DNA of 64,000 bases from Streptosporangiaceae bacterium. GTDB lineage: Bacteria; Actinomycetota; Actinomycetes; Streptosporangiales; Streptosporangiaceae. The stretch lies in assembly GCA_025964695.1 (NCBI GenBank), contig JAOPYK010000263.1:1-64000 (forward strand), in the 5' to 3' direction. Below the pieces are notes generated by a model. The model ran no database searches. It was not told the origin of the DNA and was given only the letters and a program-made list of their open reading frames with translations. Below are positions 8,380 to 17,018 of the stretch, piece by piece (the stretch's first letter is position 1; each line of letters starts with the position of its first letter). The translations under genes were made by a program, and so were the position numbers.

Positions 8380-9216
8380 TCAGACCGGGGCGTCCTGACA
8401 GCGGTGGAGCTCGACCGGGTCGTGCGCGGAGATGATGTCGACCTCGTCGCCGTGCGCCACGGCCAGCTCGTGCAGGCGGTCCTGGTTGCGGCGGCGGGCC
8501 GTCCCGTCCTCCTGCACCACGGTCTGGAAGAGCCGCAGCCCCGGAGTGGAGCGCCGGTGGGCCGGGTCCACCTCGCCGCGGAAGAAGTACGCGTCGCCCG
8601 CGTGCAGCAGCCACCGGCCGCCGGTGCGCACGGCCACACCGCTGTGCCCCCGGGTATGACCCGCCAGCGGGATCAGCAGCAGGTCGTCGGGGAGCCCGGC
8701 CAGTTCCCGTACGGCCTCGAAGCCGAACCACCGCTCGCCCTCGGCCGTGCCGTAGGTGGCCCAGTCGGGCCCGTGCGCCCACTGGCCCGAGCGATACCGG
8801 CTGCGCTCACCGAGCGTGGCCGGCGACATCGCCGCCGCGAACTCGGTGTCGTGCACGTGGACCTTGGCCTTCGGGAAGTCCGCCAGCCCACCGGCATGGT
8901 CCAGGTCGAGATGGGTCAGCACGACGTGACGGACCTCGTCCGCGGTATGGCCGAGTGCCTCCACCTGGCGGATCGCCGTCTCGCCGGTGTCCAGCACCGG
9001 ACGGGTGGCCAGCAGGAACCCGCTGCCGAGCGACGCCCGCGGCCGCGCGACCGCCTCCAGGCCGATCCCGGTGTCGACCAGGACGAGGCCCGCCGCGGTC
9101 TCGATGAGCAGGCAGTGGCACACCATTGTGGCCGGGCGCAGCACCGACCCGCTGCCCCCGACGAGCCGGCCGCCGAACGGGCGCATGGTGCCGCAGTTCA
9201 AATGATGGACGCGCAT
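8380..9216 (-). CDS. Metallo-beta-lactamase-fold hydrolase
   Basis: The 278-residue protein carries the dinuclear-zinc motif THLDLDHAGG (His102, Asp104, Asp106, His107), a further histidine in the AGHTRGH segment near 187-191 and an Asp in LLHAGDAYF. HxDxDH resembles the AHL-lactonase branch of the superfamily, but the fold covers many hydrolases and the substrate is unknown. A TAGTCT hexamer ends 7 nt before the ATG and there is no ribosome-binding site, so translation is probably leaderless. It lies 31 bp upstream of the amidase and may be co-transcribed with it. Confidence 0.85.
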   Translation of the reverse strand: MRVHHLNCGTMRPFGGRLVGGSGSVLRPATMVCHCLLIETAAGLVLVDTGIGLEAVARPRASLGSGFLLATRPVLDTGETAIRQVEALGHTADEVRHVVLTHLDLDHAGGLADFPKAKVHVHDTEFAAAMSPATLGERSRYRSGQWAHGPDWATYGTAEGERWFGFEAVRELAGLPDDLLLIPLAGHTRGHSGVAVRTGGRWLLHAGDAYFFRGEVDPAHRRSTPGLRLFQTVVQEDGTARRRNQDRLHELAVAHGDEVDIISAHDPVELHRCQDAPV

Positions 9217-9306
9217 GGCGCGCAGACTAGATCGACTGGTCCGGTCGCCGCAACGGCCGGTGCCTCCGTGATCACTCGGATGATCGAATGATCATGGAGG
9301 TGCGGG

Positions 9307-10665
9307 TCAGCGGACGACGGTGACCTCGGCGAAGTCCAGCTTCTCCAAAGGCTCCTGGATCTGGTCGGCGTCGCCGACCGCGATGACGGTCAGGGCCTCG
9401 GGATCCACGTGCCGGGCGTACGCCGCCGCGGCTGCGTCATGGCCGGTCTCCCTCACCGCGTCGAAGTAACGCCGCGGATAGTCGGCGGGCAGCCCGTTGG
9501 CGACCGCGTCGGCGATCTCGGCGGCGACCGACCGGGCCGTCTCGTACCGGGTGGGCGCGCTGTCGGCCAGCGACCGCACGGCGGTGTGGCACTCGTCGGC
9601 CGTGATGCCCTGCAGCAGGCTGCGCAGCCCGGTCAGCGCGTCGGCGACCGCCGGGCCGGTGACCTCGGTGTGCACGGCGCCCTCGGCGAGGAACAGGCCT
9701 CGCTCCTGGAGCCGCATCAGCCCCGCGTGCATGCCGTAGGTGTAGCCCTTCTCCTCCCGTAGCACCGCGTTGAGCCGGGAGCTCAGGCCGCCGCCCAGCA
9801 CCTGGCCGGCCACCGTCAGCGCCGCCCAGTCCGGGTGATCGCGGCCCGGCACGTGGTGGCCGAAGGCGAGCTGGGTCTGGACCGCTCCGGTACGGTGCAC
9901 GATCACCAGCCGGGGGCCGTCGGCTCCCGTCACCGGTCCCGGCTCGGGCAGCGTCCGCTCCGGCGCGGCCCAGTCGCCGAGCGCCTGGGCCAGCAGCGCG
10001 TCGATGTCGACCCCGGAGAAGTCTCCCGCCGTCACCACGGTCGCCGCCGCCGGGTCGGTGCCGCCATAGAATGCCTGGACCTCCTCGCCGCCGAGGCGTG
10101 CGACGGTCTCCCGGTCGCCGCCGGTCGGCCGGGCCGTACGGCTTCCCTCGGTGAACATCACGGCGCGCAGTTCCCGGAGGGCGCGGGAACGCGGGTCGGC
10201 CTCCTCCTGCCCGATCTCGTCGATCCGCTCGCGGCCCAGCCGGCGGATCTCCGAGTCGGCCAGCGCCGGGGTACGGACCGCCTCGGCCAGCAGCCCCATC
10301 GCGTCCTCCAGCCTGGTCACCGGAACGTCCAGGGAGACCTGCAGGGTCACCAGGCCGGCGGAGCCGTACAGGGTCGCGCCGATCCGCTCCAGGGCCGCGG
10401 CGAACTCGTTGCCGCCCCGCGTCGTCGTCCCCTCCGTGAGCGCCCGCCCGGTCAGGGTCGCGACGCCGTCCAGGCCACCCGGCTCACGCGCCGCACCGGC
10501 GTCCAGGACGAGCCGCACCGCCGCGAGCCGCCGGCTGGGCAGCTCGCTGTGCAGCGTGGTCACTCCGTTGCCGAGCCGTCCGGCGGCCGCGAACGGGAAG
10601 GTCCACGCCGGGATCGCGCCGGGTACCGGCCGCGCCGGATAGGTGGAAGAGGTCTCCGTGGTCAT
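9307..10665 (-). CDS. M16 peptidase, non-catalytic partner subunit
   Basis: The 452-residue protein has the pitrilysin/M16 fold but lacks the HxxEH zinc motif at the expected place (the region reads GVATLTGRALTEGT). It keeps the substrate-binding Arg/Tyr motif typical of the partner subunit (SSRLNAVLREEKGYTYG, around residues 305-321). In two-subunit M16B enzymes this chain pairs with a zinc-bearing chain, here the gene immediately upstream. Its ATG overlaps that gene's stop by 4 bp, consistent with 1:1 synthesis. Confidence 0.88.
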   Translation of the reverse strand: MTTETSSTYPARPVPGAIPAWTFPFAAAGRLGNGVTTLHSELPSRRLAAVRLVLDAGAAREPGGLDGVATLTGRALTEGTTTRGGNEFAAALERIGATLYGSAGLVTLQVSLDVPVTRLEDAMGLLAEAVRTPALADSEIRRLGRERIDEIGQEEADPRSRALRELRAVMFTEGSRTARPTGGDRETVARLGGEEVQAFYGGTDPAAATVVTAGDFSGVDIDALLAQALGDWAAPERTLPEPGPVTGADGPRLVIVHRTGAVQTQLAFGHHVPGRDHPDWAALTVAGQVLGGGLSSRLNAVLREEKGYTYGMHAGLMRLQERGLFLAEGAVHTEVTGPAVADALTGLRSLLQGITADECHTAVRSLADSAPTRYETARSVAAEIADAVANGLPADYPRRYFDAVRETGHDAAAAAYARHVDPEALTVIAVGDADQIQEPLEKLDFAEVTVVR

Positions 10666-11939
10666 GCGGCACCGCCTTCGGGAGAGCCTTCGGGAGAGTA
10701 CGTCAGCACCGCGCCGGACTCCGGCGGGAGCCAGCGCGCGGCGGTGGCCTTGACGTCCGCGGAGGTGACGGCGGCGGCGCGGGCCGGAGCCGAGAACAGC
10801 AGCGCCGGGTCGCCGAACAACGTCGCGTGATGCGACAGCGCGTTGGCCAGCCCGGAAACGGTCTCGGTGCGTTCCAGATAGGCGCGCTCGGCCTGGGCGA
10901 CGGCGCGCTCGGTCTCGCCCTCGGCCGGACCCTCGGCCGCCAGCCGGGCGAGTTCCTCGTTGAGGGCCGCCTCGATGGCGGCCAGGTCGGGGCCCATCGC
11001 CTGCACGAACGCGCTGGAGGGCCCGGAGGCGAACCGCTGGACTCCCGCCCAGACCTCGGTCGCCACCTCATCGCGGCGGACCAGCCGGTCATAGAGCCGC
11101 GAGCCGGGCCCGCCGCCGAGGATCTCCACCGCGATCTCGGCGGCCTCGAGGTCGTGCGTGCCATCGGGAGGCAGCCGGAACATCGCGAAGTAGCCCGGCG
11201 TGGGCACGTCCGCGGTGACGTCCTCGCGGGCCGGTCCGGTGAGCGGCCCCAGCTCGGCGTCCGCCGCGGGCGGCACGGCCGGGCCGACCGGCAGATGCCC
11301 GAAGTAGCGCTCGACGGCGGCGAGGGCCTCCTCGGGCGTCACGTCGCCGACGACCGACAGCACGGCGTTGCCGGGCGCGTAGTAGGTGGCGAAGAAGTCG
11401 AGGCAGTCCTGGAGCGTCGTGGCGTCCAGGTCGGTCATCGACCCGATCGGGGTGTGGGCGTAGGGATGGCCCGCCGGGAAGGTCAGCGCGCACAGCCGCT
11501 CGAACGCGTCGCCGTACGGCACGTTGTCGTAGCGCTGGCGCCGCTCGTTCTTCACCACGTCCCGCTGGTTGTCCAGGTTGGCCTGGGTCAGCGCGGCGGG
11601 AAGCGAGCCCATCCGGTCGGCCTCCAGCCAGAGCGCGAGGTCGAGATGGCTGACCGGCACCGTCTCGAAGTAGTTGGTGCGCTCGAAGGAGGTCGTCGCG
11701 TTGAACGACGCGCCCGCGCTCTGCAGCACCGACGCGTGCTCGCCCTCGGCCACATGGGCCGAGCCCTGGAACATCAGATGCTCGAAGAGATGGGCGAGCC
11801 CGGTGCGACCGGCCTGCTCATGCCGCGATCCGACGCCGTACCAGAGGTTGACGGCCGCCAGCGGCACCACGTGGTCCTCGCAGACCACCACGCGCAGCCC
11901 GTTGCCGAGCGTGTATTCATGCAGCGGTCGTTCCGCCAA
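10662..11939 (-). CDS. M16 zinc peptidase, catalytic subunit
   Basis: This chain has the inverted zinc motif HLFEH (about residues 50-54 from the chosen start) and the distal Glu in a VKNERRQRYDN segment, as in mitochondrial-processing-peptidase-like M16B proteases. With the next gene it should form a heterodimeric clam-shell peptidase for small peptides or peptide export tags. The start chosen is TTG at 11939, preceded by GGGAG. The frame stays open to GTG at 12020, but a TATACG promoter element at 12021-12026 on this strand would put transcription start downstream of that GTG. The start remains the weakest part of the call. Confidence 0.88.
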   Translation of the reverse strand: MAERPLHEYTLGNGLRVVVCEDHVVPLAAVNLWYGVGSRHEQAGRTGLAHLFEHLMFQGSAHVAEGEHASVLQSAGASFNATTSFERTNYFETVPVSHLDLALWLEADRMGSLPAALTQANLDNQRDVVKNERRQRYDNVPYGDAFERLCALTFPAGHPYAHTPIGSMTDLDATTLQDCLDFFATYYAPGNAVLSVVGDVTPEEALAAVERYFGHLPVGPAVPPAADAELGPLTGPAREDVTADVPTPGYFAMFRLPPDGTHDLEAAEIAVEILGGGPGSRLYDRLVRRDEVATEVWAGVQRFASGPSSAFVQAMGPDLAAIEAALNEELARLAAEGPAEGETERAVAQAERAYLERTETVSGLANALSHHATLFGDPALLFSAPARAAAVTSADVKATAARWLPPESGAVLTYSPEGSPEGGAA

Positions 11940-12160
11940 GGCTCGCTCCCGACTTCGGTCCCTACCGCCCACGCGGACCAATCGGGATGATCCCGCGTCA
12001 CGGCGGTGCTTCCATCTCACCGTATAGGGCGTGGGGGCCCGGCCCGTACGCCGCCATCGGGTCCTCCTGCCGGTAGGGGGCGGCCGTCATGGATCATCGA
12101 TGGTCATCGACATAGATCATGTGATTCGGGGGTGTAACGGCCGGTTTCTGTTGAAGATTC

Positions 12161-13315
12161 TCACGCCGCCTGGACGCGCAGCGGCCAGGCGGTCAGATCG
12201 CCGAAGCGGTTCTCCGGGAGCGCCTGCAGCCGGGCCGCCGCGGCGGGGATGTCGGCGATCAGCCGGTCGGTGTCGAAGCAGCGGCTTTCACCGACGCTGA
12301 GGACCCCGTACAGCAGCGCCTCCGGGGTACGGACGATGACCAGCGGGCCGATCTGCACGAAGCCCTTGCCGAGTTCGTGCACCGCCAGCAGCAGCGACTG
12401 CATGGCCGCCAGCTCCGGCGTCGGCGCGCCGGGCCGGGTCTGGTCGCGGAGCGTGTCCAGCAGTGAGATGAACTCCCATTCGAGCTCGACCGGACCCCGG
12501 CCCGACGGGCACGCCAGGTAGTAACGGAGCCCCTCGGGCTCGTCCACCTGGAGCCGGACCTTCAGGCCGTGCTGGTCGAGCAGGTTCGCGTAGAGCAGCA
12601 GCAGGGTGTCGCCGAGCGGGGCGATGTCGGCCGAGAGCCCGCCGGCGACCGTGCCGGAGTCCGGCGGGTCCCCGCCGAGCGTCTCGACGATCTCGCGGTC
12701 GAGCTGGTTCTGGACGCGGTGGTGCACCCGGGCGACCACGCTCTCCACCGACTCCAGCGCACCGGTCAGGTCGTGCTGCAGCTCCCCGTCCTGCGCACTG
12801 GACCGCTCGACGACGTCCAGCCGGGCGACGATGTCCCTGACCTGGTCGCGCAGTGCCGACACGTTGGTCTCCAGGGCCCGGGCGAGATGATCGACCTGGG
12901 ACACCTGGTCATGCAGGTCGTCGGCGTCGACCCGGTCCTCCAGCGAGCCGAGCCGCAGCTCCTGCCGGCCGGCGCCCTCCTCCACCCGCTGCAGGGTGGC
13001 CACCAGCACGTCGAGGTCGCCCCGGTAGGCGTCCAGCCGGGTGTCGATTCCCGGCAGCCGGTGGTCCTCCAGCTGCGAGATGAGTGCGTCGAGCCTGGCG
13101 TAGATCTCCGACAGCGACCCTGTCTGCGCCGAACCCGCCTCCTCGGCCTTGGCCAGCCGTTCCTCGGTGACGGCCTGCGCCGCCTGCGCGGCCTCCCAGC
13201 GCGCCTCGAGCTCCCGCAGGCGCGCGGCCTCGGGGCTCGGCCGCTTGCGGTCGAAGGCCATGTACAGCTCGACCCCGGCAACGATCAGGCACAGCAGGAC
13301 CAGGATCCAGGTCAT
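12161..13315 (-). CDS. Membrane-anchored coiled-coil protein of unknown function
   Basis: The 384-residue protein starts with one transmembrane helix (TWILVLLCLIVAGVELYMAF). A long heptad-rich coiled coil follows (about 30-190) with regular Leu/Val and many Glu/Arg/Asp. A C-terminal globular domain begins around 215 and contains a conserved-looking ANLLDQHGLKVRLQ stretch. The topology is probably N-in with the coiled coil facing one side of the membrane. ATG 13315 has a strong GGAGGAG site. It stands alone between two minus-strand operons, and I do not recognise the family. Confidence 0.8.
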   Translation of the reverse strand: MTWILVLLCLIVAGVELYMAFDRKRPSPEAARLRELEARWEAAQAAQAVTEERLAKAEEAGSAQTGSLSEIYARLDALISQLEDHRLPGIDTRLDAYRGDLDVLVATLQRVEEGAGRQELRLGSLEDRVDADDLHDQVSQVDHLARALETNVSALRDQVRDIVARLDVVERSSAQDGELQHDLTGALESVESVVARVHHRVQNQLDREIVETLGGDPPDSGTVAGGLSADIAPLGDTLLLLYANLLDQHGLKVRLQVDEPEGLRYYLACPSGRGPVELEWEFISLLDTLRDQTRPGAPTPELAAMQSLLLAVHELGKGFVQIGPLVIVRTPEALLYGVLSVGESRCFDTDRLIADIPAAAARLQALPENRFGDLTAWPLRVQAA

Positions 13316-13426
13316 CGCACTCCTCCGGACTCCGGCGCAGGACACGTGCCTCTTACTGTGCCACTCCGGGCTGCCCCGGAACACCACAACTCCTGGCCCT
13401 TCGTGTCATCTGGCGGAAGAGATACG

Positions 13427-13570
13427 TTGGCCCCCACGAACGTCGGTGATGTATTGGCGGATTTCGACCCGCTCGACGACCGCGGCGAGATCCGGACCCC
13501 GAGCGGCCTGCCGGCCGACGGGCCGGTGGTCATGTTCTTCTATCCGGCCGCGATGACCCCCGGCACATGA
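13427..13570 (+). pseudogene. Truncated peroxiredoxin (PrxQ/Bcp-like) remnant
   Basis: An open frame of 47 codons from TTG 13427 encodes the N-terminal strand-helix region of an AhpC/TSA peroxiredoxin: VGDVLADFDPLDDRGE, then GPVVMFFYPAAMTPG. In the family the next residue is the peroxidatic cysteine; here the frame reads Thr and stop. About 100 residues, including the active site, are missing, and the space is taken by the convergent aldo/keto reductase gene. This is a decayed gene fragment rather than a small functional protein. Confidence 0.7.
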
Positions 13571-13609
13571 ACCCGTGGTCCCGGCCGGGCTGGACCAGGC
13601 GGGTGCGGA

Positions 13610-14497
13610 TCAGCCTTCCAGTTCGGCGAGGTCGGCGCCGGTGAGCCGGATGCCGCCGGCGGCGACGTTCTCCTCGAGATGGCCGAGGGAGCCCGTGCCG
13701 GGAATGGCCAGCAGCACCGGCGAGGTCGCCAGCAGCCAGGCCAGCGCGATCTGCACGGCGGTCGCTCCATGGCGGGCCGCGACCTTGCCCAGCCGGGCCT
13801 CGTCGAGCGGGCTGCTTCCGCCACCGATCGGGAAGAACGGCACATAGGCGATGCCCGCCGCCTCGCACTCGGCGAGCAGCGCGGCGTCGCCGGTGTTCTG
13901 CACGTGGAAGTGGTTCTGCACCGCGGTGACGGGCGCCACCGTACGCGCCTCGGCGAGCTGGGCGGCGTCGACGTTGCTGACGCCCAGATGCCGGATGAGC
14001 CCCTTCTCCCGCAGCTCGGCCAGCACCGCGAACCGGTCGGCGATCGACTCCCCGCCCGGCCCGGTCATGCCCCCGACCCGCAGATAGACCAGATCCAGCC
14101 GGTCCACGCCGAGAGTGCGCAGATCCTCCTGCACCAGGCCGCGCAGCTGATCGGGCGTCGCCTGGCCGCTCGGTACACCGTCGGGGCCGCGCAGCGGCCC
14201 GACCTTGGTGGCGATCACCAGGTCCTCGGTGTACGGGGCGAGCGCCGCGTGGATCAGTGCGTTGGCCCGCACCTCACCACGTGCGTAGAAGCCCGCCGTG
14301 TCGAGGTGGTTCACCCCCAGCTCCACCACGCGGCGAAGCACCGCGATCCCCGTCTCGGGGTCGCGTACTGCGCCGCGGAAGGTCCCGGCCGGAAGCCGCA
14401 TCGCGCCGAAGCCGAGCCTGTTGATCGGGAGGTCGCCGCCGAGAAGGAACCGGCCGGTCGCGGCGCCGGAGCCGTCAGAAGAATCATCGATCGTCAT
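13610..14497 (-). CDS. Aldo/keto reductase family protein
   Basis: The 295-residue (beta/alpha)8 protein shows the NAD(P)H-dependent AKR layout: catalytic Asp66 (HLDTAGFY), Tyr71 and Lys98 (IATKVG). The fourth tetrad position, usually His, is Arg140 in LVYLRVGG, a substitution I believe is common in one actinobacterial AKR subgroup. It probably reduces an aldehyde or ketone with NADPH; the substrate is unknown. It diverges from an HTH regulator across a region with a perfect 18-bp inverted repeat, so regulation by that neighbour is likely. Confidence 0.88.
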   Translation of the reverse strand: MTIDDSSDGSGAATGRFLLGGDLPINRLGFGAMRLPAGTFRGAVRDPETGIAVLRRVVELGVNHLDTAGFYARGEVRANALIHAALAPYTEDLVIATKVGPLRGPDGVPSGQATPDQLRGLVQEDLRTLGVDRLDLVYLRVGGMTGPGGESIADRFAVLAELREKGLIRHLGVSNVDAAQLAEARTVAPVTAVQNHFHVQNTGDAALLAECEAAGIAYVPFFPIGGGSSPLDEARLGKVAARHGATAVQIALAWLLATSPVLLAIPGTGSLGHLEENVAAGGIRLTGADLAELEG

Positions 14498-14537
14498 GAC
14501 ACCCAGGGTGGCCCGCCGCCCGATCCGTGGCGAGCGG

Positions 14538-14555
14538 GTGGCAGCTACCTGCCAC
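14538..14555. promoter_or_regulatory. Perfect inverted repeat, probable operator
   Basis: GTGGCAG-CTAC-CTGCCAC is a perfect 7+7 inverted repeat with a 4-nt spacer. It lies in the 94-bp gap between the divergent aldo/keto reductase and HTH regulator genes, and is the best candidate binding site for that regulator. Confidence 0.55.
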
Positions 14556-14591
14556 GGCCACCGCACGCGCCCGGTAGGGCAGACTGGAGGC

Positions 14592-15257
14592 GTGCGAGAC
14601 GATCAGGTCATGACGGTGCACGGGGACGACGAGCTCGTCGCCCGCGCCGGTCACCTCTTCGAGGGTGCCCGCACGGAGTTCGTGTGCGCCGCCCGGGACC
14701 TGGACACCTGGTCCCAGCCGCAGGCCCGGACGGCCATCAGGCACCGGATGCGCATCCCGGGCGGGGCGGCACTGGTGGTCCACAAGCTTCTCAGCCCCGT
14801 CGCCCTCGCCGATGAGGCACACCGCCTGCACCTCCGCCAGTTGACGGCGCGCGGCGCGCAGGTACGCATCAGCGCTTCGATGCTGCCGCACGAGACGATC
14901 ATCATCGACCGCAGGGTGATGATCCTGGCGGGACGTGAGGCGCCGGGCGGCCGCGAGTTCACCGTCACCACCTCACCGGCGCTGGCCGGTGGCGTGCACG
15001 CCCTGTTCCGCGCCGCCTGGGAGGCGGCCACCGACTTCGACGCCTACCTGCACCGCGACCTCCCGCACCTCGACCCGGAGGGCCGGACGATCCTGCGGGC
15101 GCTCGGGTCCGGCCTGACCGACGAGACCGCCGCCAGACAGCTCGGTGTCTCGTTGCGCACCTACCGCAGGCGGGTCGCGGACCTCATGGCCGCGCTGGAG
15201 GCCGAGTCCCGCTTCCAGGCCGGACTCCGCGCCGGGAGACTCGGTCTCACCGGCTGA
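14592..15257 (+). CDS. HTH transcriptional regulator with PLD/TrmB-like sensor half
   Basis: The C-terminus has a LuxR-type helix-turn-helix (LTDETAARQLGVSLRTYRRRVADLM). The N-terminal ~150 residues resemble the phospholipase-D-like effector part of TrmB-type regulators (RISASMLPHETIIIDRRVMILAG). About 221 residues are encoded from GTG 14592. A CAGACT hexamer ends 6 nt before this GTG and GGAGG is too close to serve it, which suggests leaderless translation. ATG 14610 is an alternative. It diverges from the aldo/keto reductase gene. Confidence 0.75.
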   Translation: MRDDQVMTVHGDDELVARAGHLFEGARTEFVCAARDLDTWSQPQARTAIRHRMRIPGGAALVVHKLLSPVALADEAHRLHLRQLTARGAQVRISASMLPHETIIIDRRVMILAGREAPGGREFTVTTSPALAGGVHALFRAAWEAATDFDAYLHRDLPHLDPEGRTILRALGSGLTDETAARQLGVSLRTYRRRVADLMAALEAESRFQAGLRAGRLGLTG

Positions 15258-15283
15258 ACAGCCGGGCCGCGATCATGCCGGTC

Positions 15284-16333
15284 TCAGGCGGCCATCTCCT
15301 CCGCGAGGGCGGCGATGAAGGCGTCGATGTCCTCTTCGGTGGTGTCGAAGGAGCACATCCAGCGAACCTCGCCGGTGTGCTCGTTCCAGGTGTAGAAGCG
15401 GAAGCGCTTCTGCAGCCGCTCGGTGACGTCCTTCGGGATGATCGCGAAGACGGCGTTGGCCTGCGCGGGCCGGGTCAGGGTGACGCCCGCAACGGCCCGT
15501 GCGCCCTCGTACAGGCGGGTGGCCATCGCGTTGGAGTGCCGGGCGTTGCGCAGCCACAGGTCGCCCTCCAGCAGCGCGATGAACTGGGCGGACACGAACC
15601 GCATCTTCGAGGCGAGCTGCATGGAGGACTTGCGGAGGTACTTCAGGCCGGTGGCCGCCTCCGGGTTCAGCACCACGACCGCCTCACCCGCCATCAGGCC
15701 GTTCTTGGTGCCGCCGAATGACAGCACGTCGATGCCGGCGTCGGTGGTGAAGGCGCGCAGCGGCACGTCGAGCGCCGCGGCGGCGTTGGCGATCCGGGCG
15801 CCGTCCAGGTGCACGAACATACCCCGCTCGTGGGCGTGCGCGCAGATCGCCGCGATCTCCTCGACCGTGTAGAGGGTGCCGAGCTCGGTGCTCTGGGTGA
15901 TGGAGACGATGTTCGGCTGGGCGCGGTGCTCGTCACCCCATCCCCAGGCCTGCCGGTCGATCAGCTCGGGCGTCAGCTTGCCGTCCGGGGTCGGCACCGA
16001 CAGCAGCTTCAGTCCCGCGACCTTCTCCGGCGCGCCGCCTTCGTCCACGTTGATGTGCGCGCTGTCCGCGCAGATCACGGCGGTCCAGCGGCGCGCCATC
16101 GACTGCAGCCCCACCACGTTGGCGCCGGTGCCGTTGAAGACGGGGTACGCCTCCGCGCGCTCGCCGAAGTGGCCGCGAAAGACCTCCTGCAGGTATCCGG
16201 TGTAGACGTCGTCGCCGTACGCCACCTGGTGGCCCCCGTTGGCCTCGCTCAAGGCGGCGAGGATCTCGGGATGGACGCCCGCGTAGTTGTCGCTGGCGAA
16301 TCCACGCACCGACGGGTCATGCAGTGAGGTCAA
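15284..16333 (-). CDS. Low-specificity threonine aldolase-type PLP enzyme
   Basis: The 349-residue fold-type I PLP enzyme has the beta-eliminating-lyase signature: DNYAGVHPEI at the N-terminus, HLDGAR with Asp177 for the pyridine nitrogen, and the Schiff-base lysine Lys210 in SFGGTKNG. Threonine aldolases cleave L-threonine or related beta-hydroxy amino acids to glycine and an aldehyde. The TTG start at 16333, with GGAAAG upstream, overlaps the end of the SDR gene by 17 bp. It is the last gene of a three-gene operon with the SDR and a large protein of unknown function, so its real substrate may be tied to them. Confidence 0.88.
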   Translation of the reverse strand: MTSLHDPSVRGFASDNYAGVHPEILAALSEANGGHQVAYGDDVYTGYLQEVFRGHFGERAEAYPVFNGTGANVVGLQSMARRWTAVICADSAHINVDEGGAPEKVAGLKLLSVPTPDGKLTPELIDRQAWGWGDEHRAQPNIVSITQSTELGTLYTVEEIAAICAHAHERGMFVHLDGARIANAAAALDVPLRAFTTDAGIDVLSFGGTKNGLMAGEAVVVLNPEAATGLKYLRKSSMQLASKMRFVSAQFIALLEGDLWLRNARHSNAMATRLYEGARAVAGVTLTRPAQANAVFAIIPKDVTERLQKRFRFYTWNEHTGEVRWMCSFDTTEEDIDAFIAALAEEMAA

Positions 16334-17018
16334 GGCGCTTTCCGTTCAGTTCGGCGGCGGGCCTGTCCCACAGGCCCGCCATGACATCGGCGAGTTCGTT
16401 GACATGGGTGTAGCCGGAGAAGGCGGCGTTCGGTTTCTGCTCCCGCATCGCGTCGGTGAGCAGTGCCTTCACCACCAGGATGGTGGCGGCGGAGTCGGCG
16501 CCGGTGAAGGCGTCGGCGAGGGCCAGCGTCCAGGCCTCGCCCGCCGCCTTCGCCGCGGCGTAGGCGGCGGTGCCCTGCGTGGGGTGCTGGGCTCCGGGCT
16601 GGGACACGATCGCCACCCGCGCCTGCGGGCTGCGGCTCAGCGCGTCGTGGAAGGCCAGCGTGGTGTGCTGGAGCGTGCGGAGCAGCGTGTCGTGCAGGAA
16701 CGCCCAGTCGGCCAGGTCGGTCTCGGCGAACGTCTTGCCGCCGCGCCATCCACCGACCAGATGGATCAGGCCGTCCACCCGGCCGTGCACCTCGACGACC
16801 TCGGCGGCCCAGTTCCGGGTGTCGTCGAAGTCCAGCAGGTCCACCAGGGCAGGCGAGATCGAGACATCGTCCCACTCGTGGGGCCGCTGGTCCGCGGCCA
16901 CCACGTGGGCACCGCCGGCGGCCAGTCTGCGGACCACGGCCTGCCCCGCCGGGCTGCCCGCCCCGGCCACCACGATCACCTTGCCGGTGAGAGTCACGGT
17001 CCCCGCTTGTGTGTTCAA
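16317..17018 (-). CDS. SDR-family oxidoreductase
   Basis: The 233-residue Rossmann protein has a nucleotide loop AGAGSPAG (a variant of TGxxxGxG), a LIHLVGG segment in place of the usual NAG, Ser139, and the catalytic pair Tyr153/Lys157 (YAAAK). It is therefore likely an active NAD(P)-dependent dehydrogenase or reductase of short length. The TTG start overlaps the stop of the upstream large gene by 4 bp (TTGA), and its own end overlaps the aldolase gene, which points to strict co-expression. Substrate unknown. Confidence 0.85.
   Translation of the reverse strand: MNTQAGTVTLTGKVIVVAGAGSPAGQAVVRRLAAGGAHVVAADQRPHEWDDVSISPALVDLLDFDDTRNWAAEVVEVHGRVDGLIHLVGGWRGGKTFAETDLADWAFLHDTLLRTLQHTTLAFHDALSRSPQARVAIVSQPGAQHPTQGTAAYAAAKAAGEAWTLALADAFTGADSAATILVVKALLTDAMREQKPNAAFSGYTHVNELADVMAGLWDRPAAELNGKRLDLTA
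16356..16380. other. Strong intragenic hairpin near the SDR 3' end
   Basis: GGCGGGCCTGT-CCC-ACAGGCCCGCC forms an 11-bp perfect stem with a 3-nt loop inside the SDR coding region, about 40 nt before its stop and just upstream of the aldolase start. There is no T tract. It could affect readthrough or mRNA stability in the operon. Confidence 0.5.

Noticed and set aside
12021-12160. ATC/GAT-rich stretch with repeated GATCAT-like words
   Set aside because: The repeats are short and irregular; I cannot distinguish them from chance in a promoter gap.
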